DNA of 35,470 nt, taken from NCBI GenBank assembly GCA_023667365.1, contig JAMPAG010000025.1, positions 1 to 35,470 of the forward strand, written 5' to 3'. A model generated the notes under the pieces. It saw only the letters and a program-made list of their open reading frames with translations, did no database searches and was not told where the DNA came from. A program made the translations under genes and the position numbers. This document shows positions 7,614 to 15,770 of the stretch, one piece after another (position 1 is the stretch's first letter; every line of letters begins with the position of its first letter). The DNA is from a bacterium (lineage in GTDB: Bacteria; Bacillota; Clostridia; Lachnospirales; Lachnospiraceae).

Positions 7614-7960
7614 ATGGGAACCTCGGCTTCTTTTCCGCAGTGCGGGCAAACGATCCGATAACACGGCGTTTCCATCGTATTGATCCGCTCGTACAGATCT
7701 TGTAAATAGGCGAGATCCATGGTATAAAGTCCCTCGATCACACGCGTGTCCACAGCCGGAAGCGTGCCGAGCGATGTGACGACGCGCGCGAGCAGGATCA
7801 CGGTCAGATAGCTCGGATTCTGCTGCACTCTCGCATCCTTTAACGGCAGAATTTCATCCGCCGCATTTGCCATCCGCATGATTCCCGTTTTATGCAGAAT
7901 CCCGTCCCTGTCCAAATACCCTCTCGGTAACTCAAATTCATATTCTGTCTGGAATGCCAT
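7589..7960 (-). CDS. phage-type tail assembly chaperone (Mu gp41/P2 E-like)
   Basis: A 123-residue protein related to the tail assembly proteins of Mu-like/P2-like phages and to a conserved CIS family. Visible features are FELPRGYLDRDG, a motif with MRMANAADEILPLKDARV, the helix YLTVILLARVVTSLGTL, and a C-terminal CPHCG pair that could bind a metal. In phages this product and its frameshifted longer form chaperone the tape measure protein during tail polymerisation; by analogy it would act in tube assembly here. ATG 7958-7960 follows a G-rich site; GTG 7964-7966 is an alternative start two codons earlier. The end overlaps the -1 frame extension through a predicted slippery site. Confidence 0.85.
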   Translation of the reverse strand: MAFQTEYEFELPRGYLDRDGILHKTGIMRMANAADEILPLKDARVQQNPSYLTVILLARVVTSLGTLPAVDTRVIEGLYTMDLAYLQDLYERINTMETPCYRIVCPHCGKEAEVPINFMNAGQ

Positions 7961-7986
7961 TGCCACCCCCGCCTTTCTTCCAGCGT

Positions 7987-8412
7987 TTAAGATTCACGCG
8001 TCATCCCCTCATGCGCGATCTCCAGCGTCTCCACTGCAACCTCGGACGACGTCGCATTAAAATCCGGCGCCGTATACTTGATCGGCCATGCGTTGATGAC
8101 ACGCCACGATGCGACCGCCTTTTCCGTCGCGTCAAGCAGCGAGATCGTGATCGTTTTACGCGTCACTTCGCCTGTCACGCCGTCGTTTAGCCAGTCGTAA
8201 AGCGCCCGCGAGTCCGCCAGCCCTTTTTTGAGCGTAATATTTCCGTACTTTTTTAATCCGGGAATCTTCATGGGCGTCTGAACCATGTCGCCTTCCCGGT
8301 ATTCCATCACGTCGATGGACGCGTCGAACCCCGTAACCTCGGAAAAACTGCACGCGTCAATCCCGTCAATCTCCACTTTGTATCTGAATTTTCCATATGG
8401 ATATGTCGCCAT
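7987..8412 (-). CDS. tail tube protein (gp19/Afp1-like)
   Basis: A 141-residue major tube subunit candidate, the usual length for Afp1/PVC1 and T4 gp19-like proteins. Recognisable stretches are FRYKVEIDGIDACSFSEVTG, DVMEYREGD with PGLKKYGNITLKKG, and a C-terminal VETLEIAHEG. Stacked rings of this subunit would form the inner tube expelled when the sheath contracts. The ATG at 8410-8412 has a near-perfect AAAGGAGG site ten bases upstream, consistent with high expression. It lies 32 bp downstream of the sheath gene. Confidence 0.95.
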   Translation of the reverse strand: MATYPYGKFRYKVEIDGIDACSFSEVTGFDASIDVMEYREGDMVQTPMKIPGLKKYGNITLKKGLADSRALYDWLNDGVTGEVTRKTITISLLDATEKAVASWRVINAWPIKYTAPDFNATSSEVAVETLEIAHEGMTRES

Positions 8413-8444
8413 CGGTTATCATCCTCCTTTTCTACTGTTCCACG

Positions 8445-10181
8445 CTATTGGGCATCCCCCGTCTTCTGGGAGATCCGGAAGATGACAAATTCGGCGGGTT
8501 TCACCGGCGCCACGCCGATCACGCAGACTAAACGCCCGTTATCTATGTCGTCCTGGCTCATGGTGCCGCGTCCGATATTCACAAAAAACGCCTCGTCCGG
8601 CGACGTCCCCGCGATGGAACCGTCCCGCCACATGCCGAGCAGGAACACCTCGATCGTGCGTTTGACGCGCACCCAGAGCACCTCATCGTTCGGCTCGAAG
8701 ACCGCCCAGTTCGTATTGGCTTTAATGGATTCTTCTATATAAATGAACAGCCGCCGGACATTGATATATTTCCAGCTCGCATTACTCGTCGCCGTCCTTG
8801 CGCCCCATACACGGATCCCCATGCCCGGAAAACTGCGGATCAGATTTACACCCTTGGGATTTAAGATGTCCTGTTCCCCCTTGTTAAAAGGACAATCCAG
8901 CCCGACGCAGGCGCGCACGACCTCGTTTGCGGGCGCCTTGTGCACGCCGCGCGTGTTATCCGTCCGCGCATAAATACCGATGACGGAACCGGAAGGCGGA
9001 ATCGCAATATTTTTTTTATCCAAAGGATCAAATACCGTCAGCCACGGGTGATAGAGCGCCGCATACTCGGAATCGAACATGTCCCGGTGCGCGAGTACGT
9101 CGTCGATCTTTTTCGCATCGCGCGGCAGATCGAGCACCGCGACGCGGCTCGCCGTATTTTCACAGTGCGCGACAAGCATGAGCTGCACGTTCGGATCCGT
9201 GATGCCCGGAACCGCCATGATGGACACGTTATCGTTATCGAGAAACGCCTGTATTCCGCTTCGTTTTCCCGCGCCGTCGTCCGTTCCGATAAAATCCGCC
9301 GCTGTCAGGGACGCAACGCTGCCGTTACTCCCTCCGCTTAAGGAAATCGAGAGTACCGCCTTTTCCTCGTCCCCCTGCGCCAAAGAAAGAAACGGCGGCA
9401 CGACCTCCTCACTCTCCGGAATTTGACAGGCGATCCCGACAATATCGGACTTTGCCGTCTTTTTTTCAATATAATTGGGCGCGTCAATGTTAAAAGAAAC
9501 ATTTTCATATAGCTCCACCTGATCGTCCATGCGCACTTCCAAAGAAATCTCACAGGTAGAAATCGTCCTCGTCGGGATCAGATCCTTATCAATGACACTC
9601 TCGTCAAATTCTGAAGAAAACTCCACGATATTGTCCTGACACTTGACGACACGGTGATAGGTCGCGGTCGTCTTATCCGTATACATGACAATATCGCCCG
9701 CCGCAAACCCCGCGCCGTTCTTGACATGGTACCGCTTGCCGCCCGCCGTCTCTAAAATCTCCAAAATCTGCGTCTTTGCTTTGGACGCGGGCGTGATCAC
9801 GATGTTGACGTTGTTTCCCCATGCGCCCGGATTTTTCGCCGTAACCGTCAAAATCGCCGGTTCCGCCGGAAGCTGTCCCTGCGCCGCTTTGGCGTCCTGT
9901 GGCGCGACCCTGGAAATGAATGCCCGTGCGCCTCCGTTGATAAAAAAATGCTCGACCGCATAGGCGAGAAACCGGTTCTCCCCAAATTCATTTTCCGACA
10001 GATAACCGCCGTATTTCCGCTTAAAATCCGCAAAGTTCGTCACAAGCTGCGGCACGCCGCATACCGCGCCGCGCTCCGCCAGTCCGACAAAGCCCGCCGT
10101 GCTCGTTCCCACGCCCTCCATCGGTTTACCGCCGGACTCGAACTCCTCCACATAAACTCCCGGTGACAAGTATTCCGCCAT
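8445..10181 (-). CDS. contractile tail sheath protein
   Basis: A 578-residue sheath subunit. The N-terminus MAEYLSPGVYVEEFESG and the C-terminal VAPVKPAEFVIFRI stretch are hallmarks of CIS/phage sheath proteins, with IGIYARTDNTRGVHKAPAN in the central-to-C-terminal domain. It assembles around the tube and contracts to drive it into the target. The length suggests domains inserted beyond the core fold, as in Afp2-4 or R-type sheaths. The start MAEYLSP was chosen because GGGGAGGAAGG lies directly upstream; the longer frame beginning 51 bases earlier has no such site. It is the first structural gene after the regulator, separated by a promoter-bearing gap. Only one sheath gene is visible, whereas Afp/PVC have several. 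Confidence 0.95.
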   Translation of the reverse strand: MAEYLSPGVYVEEFESGGKPMEGVGTSTAGFVGLAERGAVCGVPQLVTNFADFKRKYGGYLSENEFGENRFLAYAVEHFFINGGARAFISRVAPQDAKAAQGQLPAEPAILTVTAKNPGAWGNNVNIVITPASKAKTQILEILETAGGKRYHVKNGAGFAAGDIVMYTDKTTATYHRVVKCQDNIVEFSSEFDESVIDKDLIPTRTISTCEISLEVRMDDQVELYENVSFNIDAPNYIEKKTAKSDIVGIACQIPESEEVVPPFLSLAQGDEEKAVLSISLSGGSNGSVASLTAADFIGTDDGAGKRSGIQAFLDNDNVSIMAVPGITDPNVQLMLVAHCENTASRVAVLDLPRDAKKIDDVLAHRDMFDSEYAALYHPWLTVFDPLDKKNIAIPPSGSVIGIYARTDNTRGVHKAPANEVVRACVGLDCPFNKGEQDILNPKGVNLIRSFPGMGIRVWGARTATSNASWKYINVRRLFIYIEESIKANTNWAVFEPNDEVLWVRVKRTIEVFLLGMWRDGSIAGTSPDEAFFVNIGRGTMSQDDIDNGRLVCVIGVAPVKPAEFVIFRISQKTGDAQ

Positions 10182-10202
10182 ACCTTCCTCCCCTTTCTGT
10201 AA

Positions 10203-10245
10203 CGGATGCCCCGCAGACGCGGACATCTGCAAACACGCGCATCCG
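10203..10245 (-). other. possible structured leader of the sheath mRNA
   Basis: The untranslated leader between the predicted -10 region and the sheath ribosome binding site holds a 7-bp inverted repeat (CGGATGC at 10245-10239, GCATCCG at 10209-10203). A small CCGC-loop-GCGG hairpin (10222-10211) lies inside it. The repeat ends within ten bases of the ribosome binding site. A role in translation control is a guess. Confidence 0.3.
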
Positions 10246-10288
10246 CAAACGCAGGCATTCGCCGCATGTTTTTGTACGATTCGACATC

Positions 10289-10323
10289 ATTTTACAGAAG
10301 GGGACTTAACAAATTCTTAACAA
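10289..10323 (-). promoter_or_regulatory. predicted activator-dependent promoter of the CIS operon with SARP-like direct repeats
   Basis: The gap between regulator and sheath holds two exact copies of TTGTTAAG on the minus strand (10323-10316 and 10312-10305), offset by 11 bp, one helical turn. Ten bases downstream is TAAAAT (10294-10289), a plausible -10. There is no sigma-A -35 at 17 bp. Tandem repeats at 11-bp spacing just upstream of the -10 are the known layout of SARP/OmpR-type activator sites, which fits the SARP-like regulator encoded next door. Confidence 0.55.
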
Positions 10324-10335
10324 CCATGCGGAATT

Positions 10336-12471
10336 TTAGTTTTTATACAGATACTCCTCAAACGTCCGCTCCGGCTCCCCGCCGATCACCTCCAGCGAAG
10401 CCTCCCGCAGACGCTCATACGCCCGTTTTGCGCCCGTGATGTCCCGGCATAAGAGCAGGCACTCCACCAGCCTCTCCATCACGGCAAGCGCATAACCGTC
10501 CACTTCCAGCGCCTTTTTCAGATACGCGGCGGCTTCCTCGTGCTTTTTTTCCGCAGACGCCTTGTCCGCGAGCGTATTCATCATCCACAGATAACGCCGC
10601 TCCATTTCCTCCCCATACGCGCCGATCCAAAGATAATCCTCCTCATACAGATACCCTGCCCCATAAAGCGCGGCAAGCTTTGCCGCACGTTCCCCGCTCA
10701 ACATTTCCCCGCGCTTTAAGCATCCGTAACAACGATCGAGTTCCTCGACGTCCGACTGCATCCGCGTCATATTAAGCGCATAGGATTGATTTTTGACGAG
10801 CAGACAGTCCGCGCCTCCCGCGCCTGCCAGCGCTTTCCGCAGATACGACGCCGTCGTATGAAACAGCACCGCCGCCTTCTCCGCTGTTTTTTCCGGCCAT
10901 AACCGCTCCGTCAGCACATCACGCGACACCCATCTGCCTTTTTCGTAAAACAAACACGCAAACAGTTCCTTTGTTTTTTTCGTGCGCCATACGATCTCTC
11001 CGCCCGCGCCGCGCACGGAAAGCGAACCCATGCACTGCACGGACAATGTGCCGATGCCCTCCTGCGCCGTCTCTTTCTCCAAAGCCGCAAGCTCTCGCAG
11101 ATAGCGCTCGCTGCTGTCATAACGCAGTTTCGCGCGCGCCTGTTTCACCGCCGCCCGCAGCAGTTCTTCCCCGCGCTGCCGCTCGCCGTCCCGATACAAC
11201 TGCTCGTACATACAATAGAGCGCCGTATCCGGAAGCCGGTCCCGAAAACCGTATAAGTGATCGATCCACACCCGCAAAAGCGTATGCTGTCCCGACTCCG
11301 CCATTCCGGCGGCCCGCTTCTCCAACACTGCCGCCACAAGCGCGCACCCCTTTTCCCCACACTGCATACCGTAACCGACCGCCGCCTCCCACGCTCCATG
11401 CCGCACCTCATACTCCGCTGCCCGCAGTAAGATCTCGCCGCGCCGCCCGGCAGGCAGCCTGCTTCTCAAAAAATCCCGGAACACGCCGTCGTAGCAATAC
11501 GCGTCATCCTCACCGCTCATATGTGATAAAAAAAGATTTTCCCGCACGAGATAGCGCAACATCCCCACGGCGTCCCCGCGTCCCAGCGCATGATTGCACA
11601 GGGACGGCGTTACGACCTCCAGCGCGGACGACTCCGTCAGAAATTGCTGCGTGTCATATGCCAGTTTCCGAAAAATCTCATAAAACAGGTAATCATAAAG
11701 CCGCGTCCGGTCAAACAAGGGCGTTCGGGCGGGCAGCGGCCGCACTTCTTTTAAGTCCAGCCCCGCAAACGCGATGCCCGCCGGCCAGCCGTTCGTATCC
11801 GCATGAATCTCCCGCACCGTTTTCTGCGGCAGCTCCCTGCCTGCCATCTTATGCAGCAAAAGCGCGGTCTCCCGCTCCTCGAACCGAAGCTCATCCTCTT
11901 TGATTTCGCGCGCCGTCCCCCGCATCAGACAAGCGGCAAGAAAACCTGGGAAACTGCCCCTTAAAGAAAAAAAGAACCGTGCTCTTCCTTCCCCATACTC
12001 CATAAAGCGTAAAAGGAAATCCAACACGGCCTCATCATAAATCAAATGTAAGTCATCCAGACAAATAAAAAAACCATCGCCCGGCAATGCGGGAATGCAG
12101 CGCGAAAAAAACAGTTCGCTCACCCGTTCCGGTTTCTCGCGCCCTGTCAGTTTCATTTTTCCTCCATCAAAAAAATTCACATTCACGGCGCTTGAAAGCG
12201 CCGCTGCGATTCCATATAAAAAACGATAAAAGTGATTGTCGGATTCATGCAGCCGGTACCAACAGCTCCTCGCCCGATGGCTCCCCGCCCACTCCGCCAT
12301 TACAGTTGTCTTTCCATAACCCGCGCCCGCATGAAACACCACAGCGCATTCATCCCCGCTCTCAATGCTCGAAAGCAGCTTATCGCGCCGAAGCCACCAT
12401 GACGCTTCTTTAGGAATCCGCAGTTTTGATGCATTCCACAGGGCAGGCTTCTCCCATGCCTGTTCCCCCAA
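10336..12471 (-). CDS. MalT-like STAND NTPase fused to a SARP-type winged helix and BTAD; likely CIS regulator
   Basis: A 711-residue cytoplasmic transcription regulator. Residues about 20-350 form a MalT-like NTPase with P-loop GAGYGKTT (49-56) and Walker B FFICLDD (134-140). Residues 350-470 look like helical repeats. Residues about 475-570 resemble an OmpR/SARP winged helix (RTKKTKELFACLFYEKGRWVS, then ERLWPEKTAEKA), and 571-711 is a bacterial transcriptional activator domain with TPR-like helices. The LuxR-type helix-turn-helix of classic MalT is replaced by this SARP module. Initiation appears to be at TTG 12469-12471 with GCGGGG eight bases upstream; no in-frame ATG fits. It lies immediately upstream of the sheath and probably activates the CIS operon in response to an unknown ligand. 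Confidence 0.85.
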   Translation of the reverse strand: MGEQAWEKPALWNASKLRIPKEASWWLRRDKLLSSIESGDECAVVFHAGAGYGKTTVMAEWAGSHRARSCWYRLHESDNHFYRFLYGIAAALSSAVNVNFFDGGKMKLTGREKPERVSELFFSRCIPALPGDGFFICLDDLHLIYDEAVLDFLLRFMEYGEGRARFFFSLRGSFPGFLAACLMRGTAREIKEDELRFEERETALLLHKMAGRELPQKTVREIHADTNGWPAGIAFAGLDLKEVRPLPARTPLFDRTRLYDYLFYEIFRKLAYDTQQFLTESSALEVVTPSLCNHALGRGDAVGMLRYLVRENLFLSHMSGEDDAYCYDGVFRDFLRSRLPAGRRGEILLRAAEYEVRHGAWEAAVGYGMQCGEKGCALVAAVLEKRAAGMAESGQHTLLRVWIDHLYGFRDRLPDTALYCMYEQLYRDGERQRGEELLRAAVKQARAKLRYDSSERYLRELAALEKETAQEGIGTLSVQCMGSLSVRGAGGEIVWRTKKTKELFACLFYEKGRWVSRDVLTERLWPEKTAEKAAVLFHTTASYLRKALAGAGGADCLLVKNQSYALNMTRMQSDVEELDRCYGCLKRGEMLSGERAAKLAALYGAGYLYEEDYLWIGAYGEEMERRYLWMMNTLADKASAEKKHEEAAAYLKKALEVDGYALAVMERLVECLLLCRDITGAKRAYERLREASLEVIGGEPERTFEEYLYKN

Positions 12472-12530
12472 TGATTGTTCCCCGCTTTTGTACTTGATTT
12501 ATAGTTTCCGTTTTCCAAACCCTGTGTTGT

Positions 12531-12559
12531 AGTTTAATATATCTACCTTACATAGACAA
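12531..12559 (-). promoter_or_regulatory. possible promoter for the STAND-SARP regulator gene
   Basis: On the minus strand, TTGTCT (12559-12554), 17 bases, TAAACT (12536-12531) resembles a moderate sigma-A promoter about 60 bp upstream of the TTG start. The rest of the 184-bp gap (12472-12655) between the regulator and the GT11 gene contains no gene, and I see no clear terminator in it. Confidence 0.35.
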
Positions 12560-12655
12560 GTACCTTTGCTATGTTCATATTCTTCTATTCCCTGTTCTTT
12601 TCTATTGCTGCGACTTCTTTTATCCGGTTAAACAATCACACTCTGTCTTCATCCC

Positions 12656-13630
12656 TCACCTAAGCACATGCCACTCCTTCATCGCTGGAAACGGAATCTT
12701 CTGCCATTCATCATCCATCTTCCTCAAATAATGCACGCCCGTCGTCACAACGATCTTATCCGGATTTTTATTCAAAAAGGCTCCCCAAAAACTAAACGTA
12801 CTGTTTGCCAGTATGTTATGCTTACACAATGACATGAACGCCAGATCCTCATAATCAAGGTACCCTTTTACGATTGTGACATCTTCTCTGCCCCCGTATA
12901 CTTGTTCCGCGTAATCTGCATCATCCGTAAAAATATAAAAATGCGCATGTGCAACACGCTCCTCTATATAATCCATCGCCGCGCGATAGTAGTGCTCATC
13001 GCATAAATTGTATTGAAATGCATCATAGGTCCTCAGATAATCTCCCCGCCGGATATGCATACTGACAGAGTTCCTTTGGCGGATTTCCTGCGCAAGCGCC
13101 GAATGCAGTACATCCAGATCGCAGAAGCGCAGTTTTTCCTGCAGCAGATGCTGTTCCTGCTCATAGTAAACAGGATTCTCCCAATACCCGTCAATATAAT
13201 AATTTTTATCCATATCCAGCTGCTTAAAGCGCTGATCGTTCTCTTCGGACTCCTGTCTGCTTACGCTCCACCATTCTTCTTTTTCCCTGATCGCGATCAC
13301 ATTGGAAGGCTGTTTGATATGGCGGTTTATAAAGTTTTGATATTTATACCAATATTTATTATTCTTTCTTAGTATGTTTGTAAAAAAAGGAATCTTGTAA
13401 TAAAATCTCAGCCCCAAATATTTTCGGACCATTCGCGCAGACGCGATCTGAATGTCCAGATTAAACCCTTCCGTGATCGGGCGAAGCTTTCTTCCCACGA
13501 TTTCATCCGGCAGCCTGCTCAGATCATAAAATACTTCTTTTCTGCCATATCGTTCTGCAAGCAGTGTTCCCAATGCATACACAAACAACTGATTCCCCAA
13601 TCCATTATCACACATATGAATCACGATCAT
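12656..13630 (-). CDS. GT11 alpha-1,2-fucosyltransferase-like glycosyltransferase
   Basis: A 324-residue enzyme of glycosyltransferase family 11, which transfers fucose from GDP-fucose, typically in alpha-1,2 linkage to galactose. Key motifs are GNQLF (12-16) at the N-terminus, HIRRGDY (192-198), the donor-binding motif of fucosyltransferases, and NSTFSFWGA (276-284) near the C-terminus. There is no signal peptide, so it should act at the cytoplasmic face. AGGAG lies seven bases before the ATG. It is the most distal gene of the glycan group, close to the GT-D-like gene. Family assignment is firm; acceptor and exact linkage are not known. Confidence 0.92.
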   Translation of the reverse strand: MIVIHMCDNGLGNQLFVYALGTLLAERYGRKEVFYDLSRLPDEIVGRKLRPITEGFNLDIQIASARMVRKYLGLRFYYKIPFFTNILRKNNKYWYKYQNFINRHIKQPSNVIAIREKEEWWSVSRQESEENDQRFKQLDMDKNYYIDGYWENPVYYEQEQHLLQEKLRFCDLDVLHSALAQEIRQRNSVSMHIRRGDYLRTYDAFQYNLCDEHYYRAAMDYIEERVAHAHFYIFTDDADYAEQVYGGREDVTIVKGYLDYEDLAFMSLCKHNILANSTFSFWGAFLNKNPDKIVVTTGVHYLRKMDDEWQKIPFPAMKEWHVLR

Positions 13631-13676
13631 ATCGCTTCTCCTGCCACATGTCTGTCAGGAACCGCTGGCTTTCCGC

Positions 13677-14606
13677 CTATCGCCAATAGCAGGCTCCCTC
13701 CACCATATCCGCGCCCTTTGGTGTCTCGCTCTCACTCGGATACACCCAGGCGTCATTATACATTGCCATTGCTTCCGGATTATCATCCCAGCGCTTCCCG
13801 CGGATGCCAAACATCAATTGTAGACCGCCGCCGATATGAACCGCCTTTTTCCCCATCCGCTTGATATTCGCCGCGAGTGGAAGCCCATATGCGCCACATG
13901 CCAATAATGCCACATCAAAATCAATGGCGCCGATCTCATCCGTCATTGCCTCAAGCGCCGCAAACCAGTCCGTATAACGCTCATCTGTCTGACCTGCCGC
14001 CGTCTGCACCGCCTTATAAACAGTCAGCTCACAATCCGGCATGATCTCTCTGTCGGGAAACACCTCTTTCCTCCGCGGATATTGCTTTCGGATCGTCTCC
14101 GCAAATGGATGAACGATCAATACCTTTTTGCCGCGCAGCGCCTCCGTCCACGGTTTCTCAAACCCTGTGGCATCCATATGGGACAAAAACATCGTCCGGC
14201 AGGATTCTTTCGTATAATGATTCAAAAAATAGTCGTCACAGGGACTCATCAACGTTCCGCATAAATCCGCCTCTGCGAGCGCCTCTTTCATCACACGTAA
14301 AAAATCTTCGCCTTTCGCGGTTTCTTCAGGAAAAAATCCCGCACAAACGCAGAGTTGACGGATTGCTTTCTCGTACATTTTCTTTTCCTTAAATTCAAAT
14401 GTCCGCATAGAAAAAGATTCGTTCGCTCCGATCCGGCACGCCATGCAGGGTTCGTCCCGCAGGAGCAGTCCCTTTAGGTATGCGTTCACTTCATCATGCT
14501 GCAAAAATTTTCTTTTGGAGAATCGAAAATGAAAGGCGTCCCATATCCGCGCATACCTGACCCTAAGCATATAGCGAAAATAATAATAATCCCTTACCGG
14601 TTTCAT
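13677..14606 (-). CDS. putative glycosyltransferase, GT-D-like (distant DUF1792 relative)
   Basis: A 309-residue soluble protein. The segment DVALLACGAYGLPLAANI followed by KKAVHIGGGLQLMFGIRGKRW resembles the C-terminal part of GT-D-fold glycosyltransferases (DUF1792 type), which add sugars to partly built glycans. The usual N-terminal R-x-GDGE motif is only loosely represented by CRIGANES (57-64), so the donor site may differ or the protein may be a neighbouring family. The start ATG is preceded by AAGGAAAAGG and overlaps the stop of the WbsX gene (ATGA at 14603-14606), implying translation coupling. Confidence 0.6.
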   Translation of the reverse strand: MKPVRDYYYFRYMLRVRYARIWDAFHFRFSKRKFLQHDEVNAYLKGLLLRDEPCMACRIGANESFSMRTFEFKEKKMYEKAIRQLCVCAGFFPEETAKGEDFLRVMKEALAEADLCGTLMSPCDDYFLNHYTKESCRTMFLSHMDATGFEKPWTEALRGKKVLIVHPFAETIRKQYPRRKEVFPDREIMPDCELTVYKAVQTAAGQTDERYTDWFAALEAMTDEIGAIDFDVALLACGAYGLPLAANIKRMGKKAVHIGGGLQLMFGIRGKRWDDNPEAMAMYNDAWVYPSESETPKGADMVEGACYWR

Positions 14607-15718
14607 TTATCCTTTTCCTTCCCATAGCGCTTTAACGCGCTCTTGATCTGCTCTAAATAGGCATATCCCCGATATTCAGTCGGTTCCAATACCGCCGTTT
14701 CCCCCCACTCGTTCCATGCATTGATATAAATGGCATCGCTCCCCATTTTCTCTGACTTTTTCAATAACCGATAAAATACCTTTCCAAACAATTCCGGCGT
14801 GGCATCGTCATATACTACACCCTGTTCCTGCCGCCTCGGCGTATCATCATACTCCGGACAGATTCCAAGATACACACGCTTCTTTGTGTGATACCTCTCC
14901 GACAGGATCAGCTGATAGACACGTCTCAGACTTCGTCGTCCCGTAAAATACGACTTCCCCGTCCGTCGCCCAAGCCGGTTGAGGAATCCCTTCTTCCACC
15001 AGAGCAACTTGACAAATACCTTATTCCGTCTCTGCCCCCACACATGATTGGGTTCAAAGTTATAATATGCATCGATTTCTTTCGCATCTTCATCGATCGC
15101 GCCTGCCGTATTGCCAACGACAAGATAGATTCCGTCAAACCCGTTCGCCCGCGCAAGCTCATCCCAATACGCTTTCATTTCTCCCAGACATTCGATCTTA
15201 TGCGCCTTATAAATATGCATGATCGGCCGATTGCCATGCTTCATATAGCGCTCGTCCTGAAAAAAGGGCAGAAGATAGTCAAAATGCTCCTTCCATTCTT
15301 TTTTCCCTCCATATTCCTGCGGGATCAGCACCTCTTTTTCATTTCCAAACCAATTGCGCTCCCAAGCCTCATTCGCCCAGCAAATCGAGTAACGCAGCGG
15401 AATTTCTTTATGCCGTAATAATATCTCTAAAGGCTTTTCCAGTACCCTTCTTCCGGTAAACCAATACTGATATATGCAAAACCCATAAATCCCATACTTC
15501 TTTGCAAGCGACGTCTGCCACTTCCAGACCTTGGCAGACTCATCTCCTAAGTCGTAATAATTCTCTCCCAGCGGTACACGCGGCTGTTGATGACCCTTAT
15601 AATAAGGTCTGGCATTGCGTGCCGCCACCCAGTCCGTGTAACCCTCTCCCCACCATTTATCATTATCCGGCGTTGTATGAAACTGCGGCAGATACATCGC
15701 GATCACTTTCATATCCAT
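14603..15718 (-). CDS. WbsX-type polysaccharide biosynthesis protein (GH99-like fold)
   Basis: A 371-residue member of the WbsX family, found in O-antigen, capsule and rhamnan loci. Members have a GH99-like barrel and are annotated as glycosyltransferases or hydrolases; the reaction is not settled. Characteristic stretches are AMYLPQFHTTPDNDKWWGEG at the N-terminus, then YGIYGFCIYQYWFTGRRVLE, RYSICWANEAWERNW and near the end YINAWNEWGE. The ATG at 15716-15718 follows GAGGAG at ten bases; a second ATG two codons later is possible. It is coupled to the following GT-D-like gene by ATGA. Confidence 0.88.
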   Translation of the reverse strand: MDMKVIAMYLPQFHTTPDNDKWWGEGYTDWVAARNARPYYKGHQQPRVPLGENYYDLGDESAKVWKWQTSLAKKYGIYGFCIYQYWFTGRRVLEKPLEILLRHKEIPLRYSICWANEAWERNWFGNEKEVLIPQEYGGKKEWKEHFDYLLPFFQDERYMKHGNRPIMHIYKAHKIECLGEMKAYWDELARANGFDGIYLVVGNTAGAIDEDAKEIDAYYNFEPNHVWGQRRNKVFVKLLWWKKGFLNRLGRRTGKSYFTGRRSLRRVYQLILSERYHTKKRVYLGICPEYDDTPRRQEQGVVYDDATPELFGKVFYRLLKKSEKMGSDAIYINAWNEWGETAVLEPTEYRGYAYLEQIKSALKRYGKEKDK

Positions 15719-15770
15719 CTTACTTCTACTCCTCTATGCTTTTTTCAGCGCATAATATCTGATACGCTCA

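Noticed and set aside
7413..7664. Independent 83-residue gene starting at GTG 7662-7664
   Set aside because: No ribosome binding site precedes it and the first 20 residues are an out-of-frame reading of the upstream gene; frameshifting at 7607-7613 explains the segment better.
94..10181. The left module as an ordinary integrated phage
   Set aside because: No capsid, portal, terminase, integrase or lysis gene is seen, and the LysM adaptor, two tube genes and DUF6760-like segment fit a CIS better. A prophage is not formally excluded beyond the left edge.
10971..11903. Plus-strand 310-codon ORF opposite the regulator
   Set aside because: Composition is Pro/Arg/Ser/Ala-rich as expected for antisense of a G+C-rich gene, and no family motif is visible.
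12490..12563. GTACTTG / CAAGTAC inverted repeat flanking the regulator promoter
   Set aside because: The arms are only 7 bp and 60 bp apart; without a second example or conservation this may be chance.
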